Positions 1-12,025 of a DNA stretch of 64,000 nucleotides are shown here, in pieces; the first letter of the stretch is position 1; each line of letters starts with the position of its first letter. This DNA is from Rheum nobile. Taxonomy: Eukaryota > Streptophyta > Magnoliopsida > Caryophyllales > Polygonaceae. The stretch covers positions 1,674,001-1,738,000 of the forward strand of contig WOAB01000528.1 in NCBI GenBank assembly GCA_027886185.1, given 5' to 3'. A model generated the notes under the pieces. That model made no database searches, had not been told where the DNA came from, and saw only the letters and a program-made list of their open reading frames with translations. The position numbers were made by a program, and so were the translations under genes.

Positions 1-480
1 TATTAAAGCAAAAGAATTCAGAGCCACCGTATTGATTCTGGGCCCACAAATCCTATGTCTCATTTTCTTATTAATCCACTTTTTTCTTTAACATTATATT
101 TTAATTTAAATCACAAAATCTAATCACAACTAACTTCAAATATTTAAAATTTTAAATCACAATATCTAATCACAACTACCTTCAAATATATAAAAACTAT
201 ATACAACTTTTTTATAAAATTTTATTTCTACAAATTACATATACAATAAGCTTATAATATATGTCAAAATAATATATGATAGATTTCTTACTAAACTTAT
301 ATATATAATACATCTTATATTCATTTATGTAATTAGTAATATAATTTTCATGCGTTTGTATATATAATTTGACACATATATATATAAATTTATGGACCAA
401 AATCGTACAATATATACAATTTCGAACTCATAATACATGTGCTTTTATAATCAAGCCCACTATATTATATTATTAGACAT
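1..480. repeat. Partial upstream copy of the AT-rich Helitron-like repeat
   Basis: This stretch aligns by eye with 550 to about 985. Shared words in the same order include GAGCCACC, CCCACAAATCCTA, TTAATCCACTTTTTT, CTTCAAATATATAAAAACT and AATTTATGGACCAAAATC. It starts at the window edge with TATTAAAGC, matching the start of the complete element at 535, so its true left end lies outside. Divergence is visible as substitutions and short indels. No coding sequence is recognisable; the 62-codon frame at 212-400 on - is low-complexity AT translation. Together the two copies form a head-to-tail pair. Confidence 0.55.
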
Positions 481-534
481 ATAAATTTTATGGCCCATTT
501 AGAGTAAAATGACCCGAATAAATTTTATGACCCA

Positions 535-2641
535 TCTATATATATATATATTAAAGCTATTGAATTTCGAGCCACCAAAATGCTTTTGACCCCACAAATC
601 CTACGTGTCATTTTGTTATTAATCCACTTTTTTTTTCTTAACATTATATTTCAATTTAAATCACAATATCTTAATCACACCTAGCTTCAAATATATAAAA
701 ACTATATACAACTTTGTTGAATGCTTATACATTTTTTATAAATTTTGATTTCTACAAATTGCAAAAAATAAGCTTATATATGTCAAACTAATATATATAG
801 ATTTTCTACTAAACTTATATATATCATATACATCTTATATTCATTTATGTAATTAGTAATATTATTTTTATGAATTTTCATATATAATTGACATATATAA
901 ATTTATGGACCAAAATCATACAATATATACAATTTTCAACTCACAGTACATGTGCTTTTCTAATTCAACCCACTGTATTTTATTAACAATTTAGTGAAAT
1001 TTCAGACTAATGTATCTTAACAAAATTAATTTATATAATCTTGAGATTTTCTTCTAAACCTTTCAATTTTAATAACTCATCTTAACAACAATTACATCAT
1101 ATCAGATTTTTAACGAATTTGGTATATTGTACGTTCCCATTTAACAAATTTTTTTATATATAATTTTCTATATAAAAAAAATACATAGTCTCTATTTTCC
1201 GATTTTATAATGTTTCTCTAGGCTTATTACTTATCATTTTGCTAAATATATTTTTCAGTTATAAAAAATCAAATTGAGTTTGTTAATCACAAAGAAAATA
1301 TTCACTAACAAGTCGTGAAATATCAATTATAAATTACCAAGAAAATTTTGTTAAATCAAACAAAAAGTTTAACTAAAAATCCAGGTCAATCTTTGTTGTA
1401 ACAAACTTTCGATTTCATATGATTATACACATTATCAAAAGTAAAATAAATGTAGTACGTATACAAATTAAAAAAGTATTTGAATTTGAGATAACTTTAC
1501 ACCTACATAAATCAGCCACTATTAATTAATTATATATTCAAATAATTTTTTAATTATCATTTTCTAGAAGTAATGATATAAATTAAAATCAAAATTTAAA
1601 AACTTTAGATGGGTCCATTACGTAATTATAAAAAACTAAAAAAATGTGATTTATTTGGTTGATTTGTAATGATTTTTTATATATTTTGCTGAATTATTTC
1701 ATATATTTATTTTAACAAAAAGTTAAAATATCAAAATTATTTATTTCCCTTCATTTGATCTCATATCCCCTTTCGAGACACCAAAACAATTATAGATCAA
1801 CTTTGCTTACGTGTTATATTCCGATTAATCCTATTTTTAATTTACTTTTTTCCTTAAACTAACTAAATTTATACTATAAAAATCTTCAAAATTTCATCAA
1901 ATAACTCAATTTTTTCATATGAATAGTACCTTTGATCTAATATAAACATTTTATTTTATTTGGATATTAATTTTCACATTTATATTCTATAATAAAATTG
2001 TTATATAAATATTTTAACTTAATATAAGGGTCAAATATATTATCCATTGTGAATATATGCATGAAATTTAAAATTGAGCTTGCCTTTTATTTTATCTTTT
2101 TTGAGTAATTAAATTGAAAAATATGTTTTGATAATCATTGAAATAAATATATTCAAATATTGAGTTCCACCTTATTTTTCAATAACTATTTTTTAATATT
2201 CATTATAATAAATACATACGAGATAATATCATGTTTATTAGGTTGATGTCACTTCTTTTCCATATGCATATGAATTATCTAAAACATAATATTTTATATC
2301 ATAAAGTAGCTTGCTATGATAAATATTGATTTCGTAAATAATTTTATGTATATTATTATTTTCGTAAATATTAAGAAATTATTGTTTTATATTATGATTT
2401 TTACAAGTATCATTGAGGATGTAACAATAATTTCGGATCCCTATTGTTTAGTTATATATATTTTCTTGAAAAACATAAATCTTATTTAATTTTTTTTTTT
2501 AAATTTACATTGGCCTCATTCATTACTTATACATATGTAATATTAATTTTTATAATTTTAAAATCTTCACCTCACTTTATTTTCACCTAACTTTTATCCA
2601 TGTTTAACCAAAAACTTGGTTTGAAGGTATAATATACTAGT
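535..2641 (+). mobile_element. Candidate non-autonomous Helitron
   Basis: The left end is TCTATATATATATATATTAA, preceded by A at 534. The right end is CTAG (2638-2641), followed by T at 2642. This fits the Helitron rule of 5'-TC...CTRR-3' inserted between A and T without target duplication. A perfect 6-bp hairpin (AACCAA at 2607-2612, loop AAAC, TTGGTT at 2617-2622) lies about 15 bases before the CTAG, as expected for the 3' terminator. The 2.1 kb interior is AT-rich with no Rep/helicase coding. The ends are short signals, so chance cannot be excluded, but the partial upstream copy starting at the equivalent base supports the left boundary. Confidence 0.5.
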
Positions 2642-3285
2642 TAAGATTTGAAATTTTGATTATGAATTGTCCAAATATCAAACAAAAAAATATATTTAGT
2701 TATAATATTTAATATTCAACATAGAGAGATCATGTTCATGATTTTGTCATGCCAATTTTTATTTTTCTTAAAAATATTTTCTATTATAATCCAAACATGG
2801 GTTATACACTTATACATATTATGAATATTTTTGATTTTCTTATTCAAAGGATATAATTATCAATCTAATAGTTTTTTGTCAATAAACCACACATTAATTA
2901 TTTATTTGAAATCTGTTTAATTGTTTACAAGATCGTCTATTATATATTCCACCTCTAAATAATTTTGTAAATCAGGAATAATTTTATCGAGATTTTTAGA
3001 TTAATAATCATTATAATATTTCTATATTAACTATTCTCTAAATGATTCTACATAAATTAGTATATATCATAGCATATTATTTCCAATGATCCAACGAGAA
3101 TTATATTTTTCTAAAAAATAATTTGATATAACATTTATTTTATTTAATCATAAATATTTTTTGATTTTCTTAAATTACATTTACCCGTACCGTTCTACAC
3201 TAGTAAAAAATTTATTTCGCTTTCGAATTTCGGGAAATACGTCGATTGAAATTGGACTTGGTTTTTCCGGTTCTGAATTTTTTGA
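2642..3285. other. AT-rich intergenic spacer
   Basis: Low-complexity AT-rich sequence between the Helitron-like element and the target duplication of the first LTR element. I see no gene, RNA or element end in it. The 69-codon reverse frame at 3195-3404 straddles the LTR boundary and is not a gene. Confidence 0.6.
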
Positions 3286-3290
3286 TTAAC

Positions 3291-5767
3291 TGTAACACCC
3301 CCAAATCTTAACCCACTTGGAAAGGTATTACCGCCAGTGACTCCAATATTCCTCACCGAAGTCACCCTAGGCTTTACCGTTTGAAAACAAATCATGAAAT
3401 ACAATGATACAAAATGATAACTTTATTCATATAAAACATGAGTCCCGGGATTACATCCCAATCCCGAATAGGACAAACACAGAGTTTTAAACAAAGTACA
3501 GCGGAAGTCTTTTTAAATATATAATAGAGTAAATAAGTTACAGCGGAAGTCTTTCTTGAAATATTACAAAAAGGGTTGTGATCGTAATGATCACCTGCCC
3601 AAGGATCTCAACCTGATTAAAAGATAATTATTAAAACATCCAAAAATCACCGTCGTCTTCATAGTCATTCTAGTCTCCTCATATCTTTGCTCTATCTGAT
3701 GTGTCGAATCGAACGGATGACACCAGCCAATAATGCAGATAACAATTGCGGTTGGTTAGTCTAAATGAATAGACCATGCAAGGGCACAAAGCAGAAGGTT
3801 CAAAGTAGTCGTATTAGGTTAGACTCCTCGTCTCTCGAATAAAAGTTGAGTATGTTAGTCAACCACCATACTATACTTGAATATGACAAAAGGCATGCAC
3901 AAGAGAAGATTCTGGAAGACTGAATCTTCACAGAAATCGACCCGAAAGAAGACTCCAACGGAAGTGAGTCTTAATGAAATATGACAAATCTGGAACGTTT
4001 AAAGAATCAGACATGAGTGATTTAAAAGCTGACTTAGATGTTTCGGTTCATGACCAACCTCACCGCTTATAGCGAATCCAGATTGGAAAGATAACGTACT
4101 TTGATAAAAAGTCGAGACGAGCTTTCCTAGCTGCACTATTTACTTAGCTGCACTACTCGCCAAATGTATATTAATTATGTGCACTTGGGCACTTTATCTT
4201 ATTTAATTCCAAAACTCACATTACGTTATAAGCTTTTAAATATATGCTCTGTCACGCAGGACATATAACTAAGGAATGGACCTCGCAGAACCCAAGCCTC
4301 TAGACCTATATCGAAGGAATGGACCTCGCAGAGTCCAAGCCTCTACTATCGTAGGGTCTTGATCGCCCTTTTCCCCAAGTTATAAAGAAACGAATGGACC
4401 TCACGGAGTCCAGGCGTTCCTACGAATACTCGTGCTAACTAACAGTTCGAGCACAACAATATTTCAGGATAAATCCACATAAATGCCCTCAAGGCGAACA
4501 TAAATAATAACGTTGTTCTAACAGATATACAACCTATTATAATATCATTATTATAGTATCCAAAACAGTTTATAAAACCATTTCCAGATAAACACAATAA
4601 TCATTCCAAATTAATTACTCAGATAAACAACTGATAATTAATGTAAATATGGAACGATGAGCAAGAGCGAACCACCACTTGCCTTAGTCCGTAGAGTTTG
4701 ACGAAGCTTAATGATGAGTTTCCGGGCTCGACACAGGGACAGATCCGGCAACACAGATTCCTTCGAATCGACCCATAAAGAAACCCTAAGTTAGATTCGA
4801 TAAAGACGAGTACGAACCGGAAGAAATCGAAAGGAACGACATTCGAACGAAGGCTACAGAAGCCAAAGCCACCACAAGGCAAAAGCTGAAGGGCGGCGGC
4901 CGCCGCCTGCCTTACGGCGGGCGCCGCCAGCACCACGGCGGTCGCCGGTGTTCGTGGAGGCGGTCGCCGCCGGCCTTACGGCGGGCGCCGCTACGAACAT
5001 CGGGAATTTTTACGAGAACTGAAATCTTACCAACGTCGATCGATTTGGTTCGTCTCTGCCTTGCTTTGGATTCTAAGCTTCTAAGGGCCTCCAAAGCTTC
5101 TCTTTGCAACTGGAACGACACCAAATGGAACTCCGACGATCGCTTCAAAACTCCGGCGAGAACTCTGTTTTCCGGCGAGATGAATTTGAGAGATTTGAGC
5201 TTGTTTCTGTGCTCCAATCTGATCCCAAACCACTCCAATTTATAGCCCAACATGTAAGGAGATAAGATTGGCCAGAATGCAACGTGGAGGGCCAGATTTG
5301 GAGCCTCGTCCGATCGCCGGCAGCTGGCGAGGCTAGGCCTGCACAGGGGCGGCGGTCGCCGCCTGGTCGCCGCCTTGGTCACCGCGGTTGGTTTCCTGAA
5401 GCGACGGTCGCCGCTTTTGGGCAGCGGTCGCCGTTTTCCTAGGCCATCTGGCAAGGAGGAAGGCAAGAGGAAGGTGCTGAAGCGTTGACCGGCGACGGTC
5501 GCCGCCACCGGGCAGCGGTCGCCGCCAAGTCAACTCTTATCCGTTTGGGCTTTGGATAAGCTTGGCTTAGCCCGGGATAAAAATAATCGTACACGAACGA
5601 GTATTAAGTCCCAAAGTACGTCGACTGTATATTATTTCACTGAGAAAAATATTACAGAGATTGAGCACATTACAGAATGTCTTAAATTCTCTGAAATTAA
5701 TTCGACGTACAAAACGGGCGTTCGGGAAAAATCCCAAAATATCCTTACAGAAATACGGGGTATCACA
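3291..5767 (-). repeat. 3' LTR of the first gypsy element (2477 bp)
   Basis: On - the LTR runs from TGTGATACCCC at 5767 to GGGGGTGTTACA at 3291. It differs from its partner at 8801-11280 by scattered substitutions and small indels, so the insertion is not recent. A TATA motif (TATAAAT on -, 5238-5244) marks the likely U3/R promoter. GC-rich palindromic words of the type GCGGTCGCCGC recur at about 4904-4992, 5344-5420 and 5494-5525. They open long frames on both strands that I do not regard as genes. The sequence GAATGGACCTCGCAG repeats near 4275 and 4316. Confidence 0.9.
5238..5244 (-). promoter_or_regulatory. TATA box of the LTR promoter
   Basis: TATAAAT on -, in context GGGCTATAAATTGG, lies inside the LTR. 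An equivalent copy sits at 10745-10751 in the partner 5' LTR, which would drive the element. Confidence 0.5.
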
Positions 5768-5780
5768 TCACCTCTCCCTT
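5768..5780 (-). promoter_or_regulatory. Polypurine tract
   Basis: AAGGGAGAGGTGA on - lies immediately upstream of the 3' LTR start at 5767. This is the expected position of the plus-strand primer. The equivalent tract at 62766-62778 in the second Tekay-type element is AAGGGGGAGGTAG. Confidence 0.75.
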
Positions 5781-5782
5781 AC

Positions 5783-7011
5783 AAGAAGTTTCGACCCCGA
5801 AACTTAGGTCGAAAATAACTCGGGAAAATGCCTGAGCATATCTGCCTCGGTTTCCCAAGTAACTTCTTCTGTTCCAGACTTTGGACCACATAATTCGTAC
5901 CAACAGTACGATCTTGTTGTGCAGTTGCTTCACACGACGCTCGAGAATGCGCACAAGCATCTCCTCTCAAGTACCATTTGCCTGAATCTCGATGTCCTTA
6001 TAGCTCAGCACATGGGACTCATCTGACACATATTTCCTTAGCAAAGATACGTGGAACACATTATGCACAGGGTGTGCCGATGACGGCAATGCCAAACGGT
6101 ACGCTAGAGGTCCTACTCTATCCAGAATCTCGAATGGTCCCATGAAGCGAGGGTTAAGCTTCCCACGCTTACCAAACTTGAATACACCCCTAGATGGTGA
6201 TACTTTGACAAATACCTTGCCACCAACCTCGAACTCGACAGTCTTACGCTCCCGATCTGCGTACGACTTTTGTCGACGTTGGGCGGTCAACATTCTTTGT
6301 CTAATCAAAGCAATGTCCGAAGCTGTCCTTTCGACTAACTCTGGTCCAAGCAGAATCTTGTCGGCATTTTTATCCCAACAAATCGGAGATCTGCATCTGC
6401 GACCATACAAACCTTCGAATAGATCTTCCAAAGTAATACCTACGACTTTGTACACTTGACTTTTCAAAAGCAAATCTTAACCATTGGTTCTACACTGGTC
6501 GTAATAGAGGAAACAAGTTCCCTATGATCTATCCCTCTTATACATTTCCCTTCTCAGCAGGAACCATCCGGTACGGTGCCTTCGAGTTCGGCACGATACC
6601 CGACTCGAGATTAATTATAAACTTCACGTCACGCTACGGGGGTAAACCAGGAATATTTTCTGAAAAGACATCCGGAAATTCACAACGATTGAAATGTCAA
6701 GAACCTGAAGGTTCATCTTTCATGGGCGGATCCAAGTAGCAAAGGTACCCAACACAACCTTGTCGAAGTAGCTTAAACGCAGCTATCGCCTTGATAGACC
6801 TGCCGTTATCAGCGTCAAATTGCTTCGAATTTCATACCCTTGATGGTAATCGAAAATTCCGACCAACAATTGGTTCTAACCAAACCTTTATTATTAAGAA
6901 TATTTACAACAAAAGGTTCACAAACCTTGTCGCAAACAGAACTTAACTTACAACCATCCAAAATGAAAGACTAAGTAGCTCAACAAAAGTAGAATGCAGA
7001 TACAAAGTACT
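5783..7011 (-). pseudogene. Collapsed pol remnant (protease/RT start joined to integrase C-terminus)
   Basis: Downstream of gag on - come scrambled remains of the protease region (about 6750-6990). The protease Asp-Ser-Gly motif seen in the related element at 59.4 kb is lost here. Next is a decayed start of the RT region (about 6520-6740), then a jump straight to the integrase C-terminal part. An open frame at 5967-6473 holds the motifs GRRCRSPICW, FGKRGKLNPRF, GPFEILDRVG and HNVFHVSLLRKY. The last stretch to 5783 is a chromodomain-like tail (RILERR, RRSYLG) in shifted frames. RT, RNase H and the DDE core are absent, so no functional polymerase can be made. Confidence 0.85.
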
Positions 7012-8355
7012 CTAAGTATTTGGAGCATAGGGTCCATTCGCCTCACGTATCTCGTAAAGGCGTTGGCTCTGACTTTCAGAAGCCACTGGGGCTTTCCCCT
7101 TATTTTGCGCAGTTGTCTGCATCGAAGGATTGGAAGTCTCTGCTGGTTTAAACCTATGTCTATTGTTTGGATTAACAGACCCCTGTTGTGACTCCGCTCC
7201 TTTCTGCTTTCCATGCCGACAGAACCTCTGCATATGCCCTTCCTTCCCACAACCAAAACATGTCTTCTTTTCATTCAGACACGCAAAACTTTTGTGCCCA
7301 GATGCACCACAATTATGGCATTGGATCAGACTCTTGCTCTGACTTGATTGCTGTGTTGACCCTTCTTGAGTCATTTCTGTCTTTGCTTTGCTGGATTTGG
7401 CAAAATCAGAAGGTGGCACGGGACGTTTAAACCCACTTGCATGAGGCTGGTTCTGCACTTGCCTCTGGCTATCACGCTTCCTGGTTGACTCCTCCAGAGT
7501 TACCTCCAACTTGTAGGTTGCATCCACGTACTGTTCCAGAGTAGAGCATGTGTGGTGCACCATCCATGGTTTAATATCTGGGTTCATCCATTCATGGAAG
7601 TACCAGATATTCTGTGCCTCATTGGATATCTCCGGTTCAGCATACTGTAGTAAATGATTGAATTTAGTGGCAAGCTCGGTCACCTTCAATCCATTTGTCT
7701 TAGGATACAAGAACTCCTTGTGTTTCTCCTCCCTCGTAGCTCGAGAGAAGAAACGATCTGTCATCTTTGTCTTAAACATAGACCAGTTTAAAACAGGGCT
7801 ATCAGCTAAGCCGATACTCTCACACCATTCACTGGCTTCATCCTTCAACTGCAGAGAAGCTATGTGCACTTTCTCCCCTTCCGTGCACTCAACATTACGA
7901 AATAACCGTTCCATATGTGAGAACCAATGAGCCACTCTGACTGGCTCTCCTTTTCCATCATAACTGTCAGGTCTCATAGAGTTAATGGCCTTTAGTGCTC
8001 GGCCATAATCACCTCTATTTCTGATCACACCTTCCTGTAGTACAGGGGTCTCTTGTTCCTCAAACCTCGGAACTTCTGGAGGTACTGGCACACCTTGTGC
8101 CTGAGGTGCGATCGGTCGCATTATATCGGTGAATGCTTGCATAACAATCCCCTGAATTGCTGCGATTGTTGCTGCATCGAGCACTATTGGAGCGTCGGCC
8201 TGAGCTTGGTCATTGCCTCTTGGATTATTGTTGAAGACAGACTCATGCTCTCCTGTTGGGTCTGCAGCATTCCTCGCATTTGGTCTGGGGTCATTACTCG
8301 GCCCAACACCAACACGGATAACGTTCCTCGTGTTCACCATCTGTTTACCGATCAA
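7012..8355 (-). CDS. gag: Gag polyprotein of the first gypsy element
   Basis: An uninterrupted 447-codon frame. A Retrotrans_gag-type core spans roughly residues 115-290 (AHWFSHMERLF, FLYPKTNGLKVTELATKF). It is followed by a Lys/Ser/Gln linker and two CCHC zinc knuckles of spacing CX2CX4HX4C: CHNCGASGHKSFAC (346-359) and CFGCGKEGHMQRFC (366-379). The protein would assemble the cytoplasmic particle and bind genomic RNA. The alternative start MVNTRN is at residue 6, just after TTGATCGGTAAACAG, which resembles a splice acceptor, so the true N-terminus is uncertain. The frame ends before the protease motif, whereas the relative at 59 kb continues into protease. Without pol, function would need help from another element. 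Confidence 0.82.
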   Translation of the reverse strand: MIGKQMVNTRNVIRVGVGPSNDPRPNARNAADPTGEHESVFNNNPRGNDQAQADAPIVLDAATIAAIQGIVMQAFTDIMRPIAPQAQGVPVPPEVPRFEEQETPVLQEGVIRNRGDYGRALKAINSMRPDSYDGKGEPVRVAHWFSHMERLFRNVECTEGEKVHIASLQLKDEASEWCESIGLADSPVLNWSMFKTKMTDRFFSRATREEKHKEFLYPKTNGLKVTELATKFNHLLQYAEPEISNEAQNIWYFHEWMNPDIKPWMVHHTCSTLEQYVDATYKLEVTLEESTRKRDSQRQVQNQPHASGFKRPVPPSDFAKSSKAKTEMTQEGSTQQSSQSKSLIQCHNCGASGHKSFACLNEKKTCFGCGKEGHMQRFCRHGKQKGAESQQGSVNPNNRHRFKPAETSNPSMQTTAQNKGKAPVASESQSQRLYEIREANGPYAPNT

Positions 8356-8485
8356 ATTCCAAGGATTTTATCACATTAATATCATTCTGATATATTTATC
8401 GTAATAAAATCAACTTAGAATAGATCAAACTTGGTAATTTCTATTGATGAACTTAAACCGAGTAACTGGGTTCTACAACCTCAAA

Positions 8486-8581
8486 TCATAGCGAGGGAAC
8501 TGGGAATTCAAGCCTTATTGGAGATGGCGAAACCACCTTGGCTTCTTCCGGGTTCCTCTGAAGAGAACATAATGCACCCAT
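8486..8581 (-). pseudogene. Leader ORF upstream of gag, truncated by a stop
   Basis: A short frame begins with ATG at 8581 on -, between the primer site and gag. Its residues (MG..., then SPSPIRLEFPVPS) align without gaps to the start of the ORF at 58653 in the other Tekay-type element (MG..., SPSPGRLDFPIPP, FEVGEPS). Here the codon aligned with TGC in the other copy is TGA (8486-8488), so the frame stops after 31 residues. The aligned frame resumes beyond the stop with FEVVEPS. Function is unknown. Confidence 0.5.
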
Positions 8582-8784
8582 GTCTAACGGGGCAACGGGG
8601 AAAGAATTAGTCTTTCTAGATATAGAAGCAAACTTACTATATCAGACTGTATAGAAGACATGACTATGAACGGTTGAAAATAAAAACACCGTTTTTATTT
8701 TTAAACTCAGCGCCTTTTGAAAATACCTTTCAATCAAAAACGAGTAAATGGTTTTCAAATACCCAACCCGTTTTAAAAACTTTA

Positions 8785-8796
8785 GCTCTGATACCA
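8785..8796 (-). promoter_or_regulatory. Primer binding site (initiator tRNA-Met)
   Basis: TGGTATCAGAGC on -, four bases inside the 5' LTR edge (8801). It is complementary to the 3' end of plant initiator tRNA-Met and fixes the element's orientation. Confidence 0.85.
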
Positions 8797-8800
8797 CAAC

Positions 8801-11280
8801 TGTAGCACCCCCAAATCTTAACCCACTTGGAAAGGTATTACCGCCAGTGACTCCGATATTCTTCACCGAAGTCACCCCAGGCTTTACCGTTTGAAAACAA
8901 ATCATGAAATACAATGATACAAAATGATAACTTTATTCATATAAAACATGAGTCCCGGGATTACATCCCAATCCCGAATAGGACAAACACAGAGTTTTAA
9001 ACAAAGTACAGCAGAAGTCTTTTTAAATATATAACAGAGTAAATAAGTTACAACGGAAGTCTTTATTGAAATATTACAAAAAAGGTTGTGATCGTAATGA
9101 TCACCTGCCCAAGGATCTCAACCTGATTAAAAGATAATTATTAAAACATCCAAAAATCACCGCCGTCTTCATAGTCATTCTAGTCTCCTCATATCTTCGC
9201 TCTATCTGATGTGCCGAATCGAACGGATGACACCAGCCAACAATGCAGATAACAATTGCGGTTGGTTAGTCTAAATGAATAGACCATGCAAGGGCACAAA
9301 GCAGAAGGTTTTAAAGTAGTCGTATTAGGTTAGACTCCTCGTCTCTCGAATAAAAGTCGAGTACGTTAGTCAACCACCATACTATACTTGAATATGACAA
9401 AAGGCATGCACAAGAGAAGATTCTGGAAGACTGAATCTTCACAGAAATCGACCCGAAAGAAGACTCCAACGGAAGTGAGTCTTAAGGAAATATGACAAAT
9501 TTGGAACGTTTAAAGAATCAGACATGAGTGATTTACAAGCTGAGTTAGATGTTTCGGTTCACGACCAACCTCACCGCTTACAGCGAATCCAGATTGGAAA
9601 GAGAACGTTCTCTGATCAAAAGTCGAGACGAGCTTTCCTAGCTGCACTATTTACTTAGCTGCACTACTCGCCAAAGGTATATTAATTATGTGCACTCAGG
9701 CACTTTATCTTATTTAATTCCAAAACTTACATTACGTTATAAGCTTTTAAATATATGCTCTGTCACGCAGGACATATAACTAAGGAATGGACCTCGCAGA
9801 ACCCAAGCCTCTGGACCTATATCGAAGGAATGGACCTCGTAGAGTCAAAGCCTCTACTATCGTAGGGTCTTGATCGCCCTTTTCCCCAAGTTATAAAGAA
9901 ACGAATGGACCTCACGGAGTCCAGGCGTTCCTACGAATACTCGTGCTAACTAACAGTTCGAGCACAACAATAGTTCAGGATAAATCCACATAAATGCCCT
10001 CAAGGCGAACATAAATAATAGTGTTGTTCTAACAGATATATAACCTATTATAATATCATTATTATAGTTTCCAAAACAGTTTATAAAACTATTTCCAGAT
10101 AAACACAATAATCATTCCAAATTACTCAGATAAACAACTGATAATTAATGTAAATATGGAACGATGAGCAAGAGCGAACCACCACTTGCCTTAGTCCGCA
10201 GAGTTTGACGAAGCTTAATGATGAGTTTCCGGGCTCGACACAGGGACAGATCCGGCAACACAGATTCCTTCGAATCGACCCATAAAGAAACCCTAAGTTA
10301 GATTCGACAAAGACGAGTACGAACCGAAAGAAATCGAAAGGAACGACGTCCGAACGAAGGCTACAGAAGCCAAAGCCACCACAAGGCAAAAGCTGCCTTA
10401 CGGCGGTCGCCTCCTGCCTTACGGCGGGCGCCGCCAGCACCACGGCGGTCTCCGGTGTTCGTGGCAGCGGTCGCCGCCGGCCTTACGGCGGGCGCCGCTA
10501 CGAACATCGAGAATTTTTACGAGAACTGAAATCTTACCAACGTCGATCGATTTGGTTCGTCTCTGCCTTGCTTTGGATTCTAAGCTTCTAAGGGCCTCCA
10601 AAGCTTCTCTTTGCAACTGGAACGACACCAAATGGAACTCCGACGATCGCTTTAAAACTCCGGCGAGAACTCTGTTTTCCGGTGAGATGAATTTGAGAGA
10701 TTTGAGCTTGTTTCTGTGCTCCAATCTGATTCCAAACCACTCCAATTTATAGCCCAACATGTAAGGAGATAAGATTGGCCAGAATGCAACGTGGAGGGCC
10801 AGATTTGGAGCCTCGTCCGATCGCCGACAGCTGGCGAGGCTAGGCCTGCACAGGGGCGGCGGTCGCCGCCTTGGTCGCCGCGGTTGGTTTCCTGAAGCGG
10901 CGGTCGCCGCTTTTGGGCAGCGGTCGCCGTTTTCCTAGGCTATCTGGCAAGGAGGAAGGCGAGAGGAAGGTGCTGAAGAGTTGACCGGCGGCGGTCGCCG
11001 CCACTGGGCGCGGTCGCCGCCAAGTCAACTCTTATCCGTTTGGGCTTTGGATAAGCTTGGCTTAGCCCAGGATAAAAATAATCGTACACGAACGAGTATT
11101 AAGTCCCAAAGTACGTCGACTGTATATTATTTCACTGAGAAAAATATTACAGAGATTGAACACATTACAGAATGTCTTAAACTCTCTGAAATTAATCCGA
11201 CGTACAAAACGGGCGTTCGGAAAAAATCCCAAAATTTCCAAAATTTCCAAAATATCCTTACAGAAATACGGGGTATCACA
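8801..11280 (-). repeat. 5' LTR of the first gypsy element (2480 bp)
   Basis: Partner of 3291-5767, with the same termini and the same internal order of blocks: CCAAGGATCTCAACCTGATT, the Ser/Phe-rich out-of-frame region, GC-rich palindromes at 10400-10500 and 10855-11020, and TATAAAT on - at 10745-10751. Near the outer end a short word, CCAAAATTT, is repeated in tandem (about 11228-11250) but not in the other LTR, a small expansion after insertion. TTAAC follows at 11281. Confidence 0.9.
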
Positions 11281-11285
11281 TTAAC

Positions 11286-12025
11286 CTCCTCTCCAAATAT
11301 GAACTAATATTTATAATAAATCAATATTTGTTTGTTGTGAATTCACATAAAAAAAAACTGTTGTTCTCAGAATCAAATTTTGGGATAATATAGAATTGAT
11401 AACGATTGCTAGATATTTATTTTTTCTATTTTGATTATTATTTTTTCCCGAAATTTGATCTCACATTTTTTCAATTTGAACCGGAATGAATAAGTATTAT
11501 GTACTTTTATAAATATTAGTTTATGGAGAGGTGGTTAATAGAAAATTTTCTGAATGAAAAAAATTTATTACAATTTAAATCGATTTTTTTTCTTCTGAAA
11601 TTCGAAATCGGAACGAAAAAATCTCGGGACAAGATGATATGTTACCAAACGAATAATAACAAATGTTATATTAAATAGATTGTTAATTGACAAATAATAT
11701 ATATTAAGGATGATTTTTAGTAAATTGAAGATAAAAGGGTGATTAGATGCAATCAATTCAAAATAAAGAGTGGTTTTGGAAAAAAATAAAGATAAGAGGA
11801 TGGTTAATTGCAAACAACGTAAAACAAATGGGTGTTTTTCGACAAAAATCAAGATATAAATAATTAAATTAAAAAACTTTTAAATAAAAAATAGTTAAGT
11901 ACAAACTTTAATATAGAGGATTGTTAAGTATAAAAATCATATCGTATGCACGATACAAAGAGGACACAACCTTTCAAATTAAAAAAAGGAAGACACATTA
12001 AAAGTGTTTTGAAATGTTGAAATTA
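11286..12025. other. AT-rich spacer
   Basis: No gene recognised. Around 11700-11940 there are diffuse imperfect repeats of the form GGATGGTTAATTGCAAAC / GGATTGTTAAGTATAAA, which may be remains of an old element. Confidence 0.5.

Larger units (their letters stand above)
3286..11285 (-). mobile_element. Ty3-gypsy (Tekay/Del-like) LTR retrotransposon with target duplication, internally deleted
   Basis: Two LTRs (3291-5767 and 8801-11280, both beginning TGTA(A/G)CACCC and ending GGGGTATCACA on +) flank a 3 kb interior. They are bordered by the 5-bp duplication TTAAC at 3286-3290 and 11281-11285. The primer site (8785-8796) and polypurine tract (5768-5780) place the 5' LTR on the right, so the element reads on -. 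The interior keeps a full gag but only the ends of pol. Reverse transcriptase, RNase H and the integrase core are missing, so it is non-autonomous. The C-terminal pol residues closely match those of the element at 56-64 kb, whose pol ends in a chromodomain-like tail. Confidence 0.92.

Noticed and set aside
3195..3404. Reverse frame repeated at 8642-8914
   Set aside because: It spans the LTR edge into unrelated flanks; the shared part is the LTR terminus.
4912..5508. Long reverse frame of 198 codons
   Set aside because: It lies wholly in an LTR, is produced by GC-rich palindromes without stops, is interrupted in the partner LTR and has no recognisable domain.
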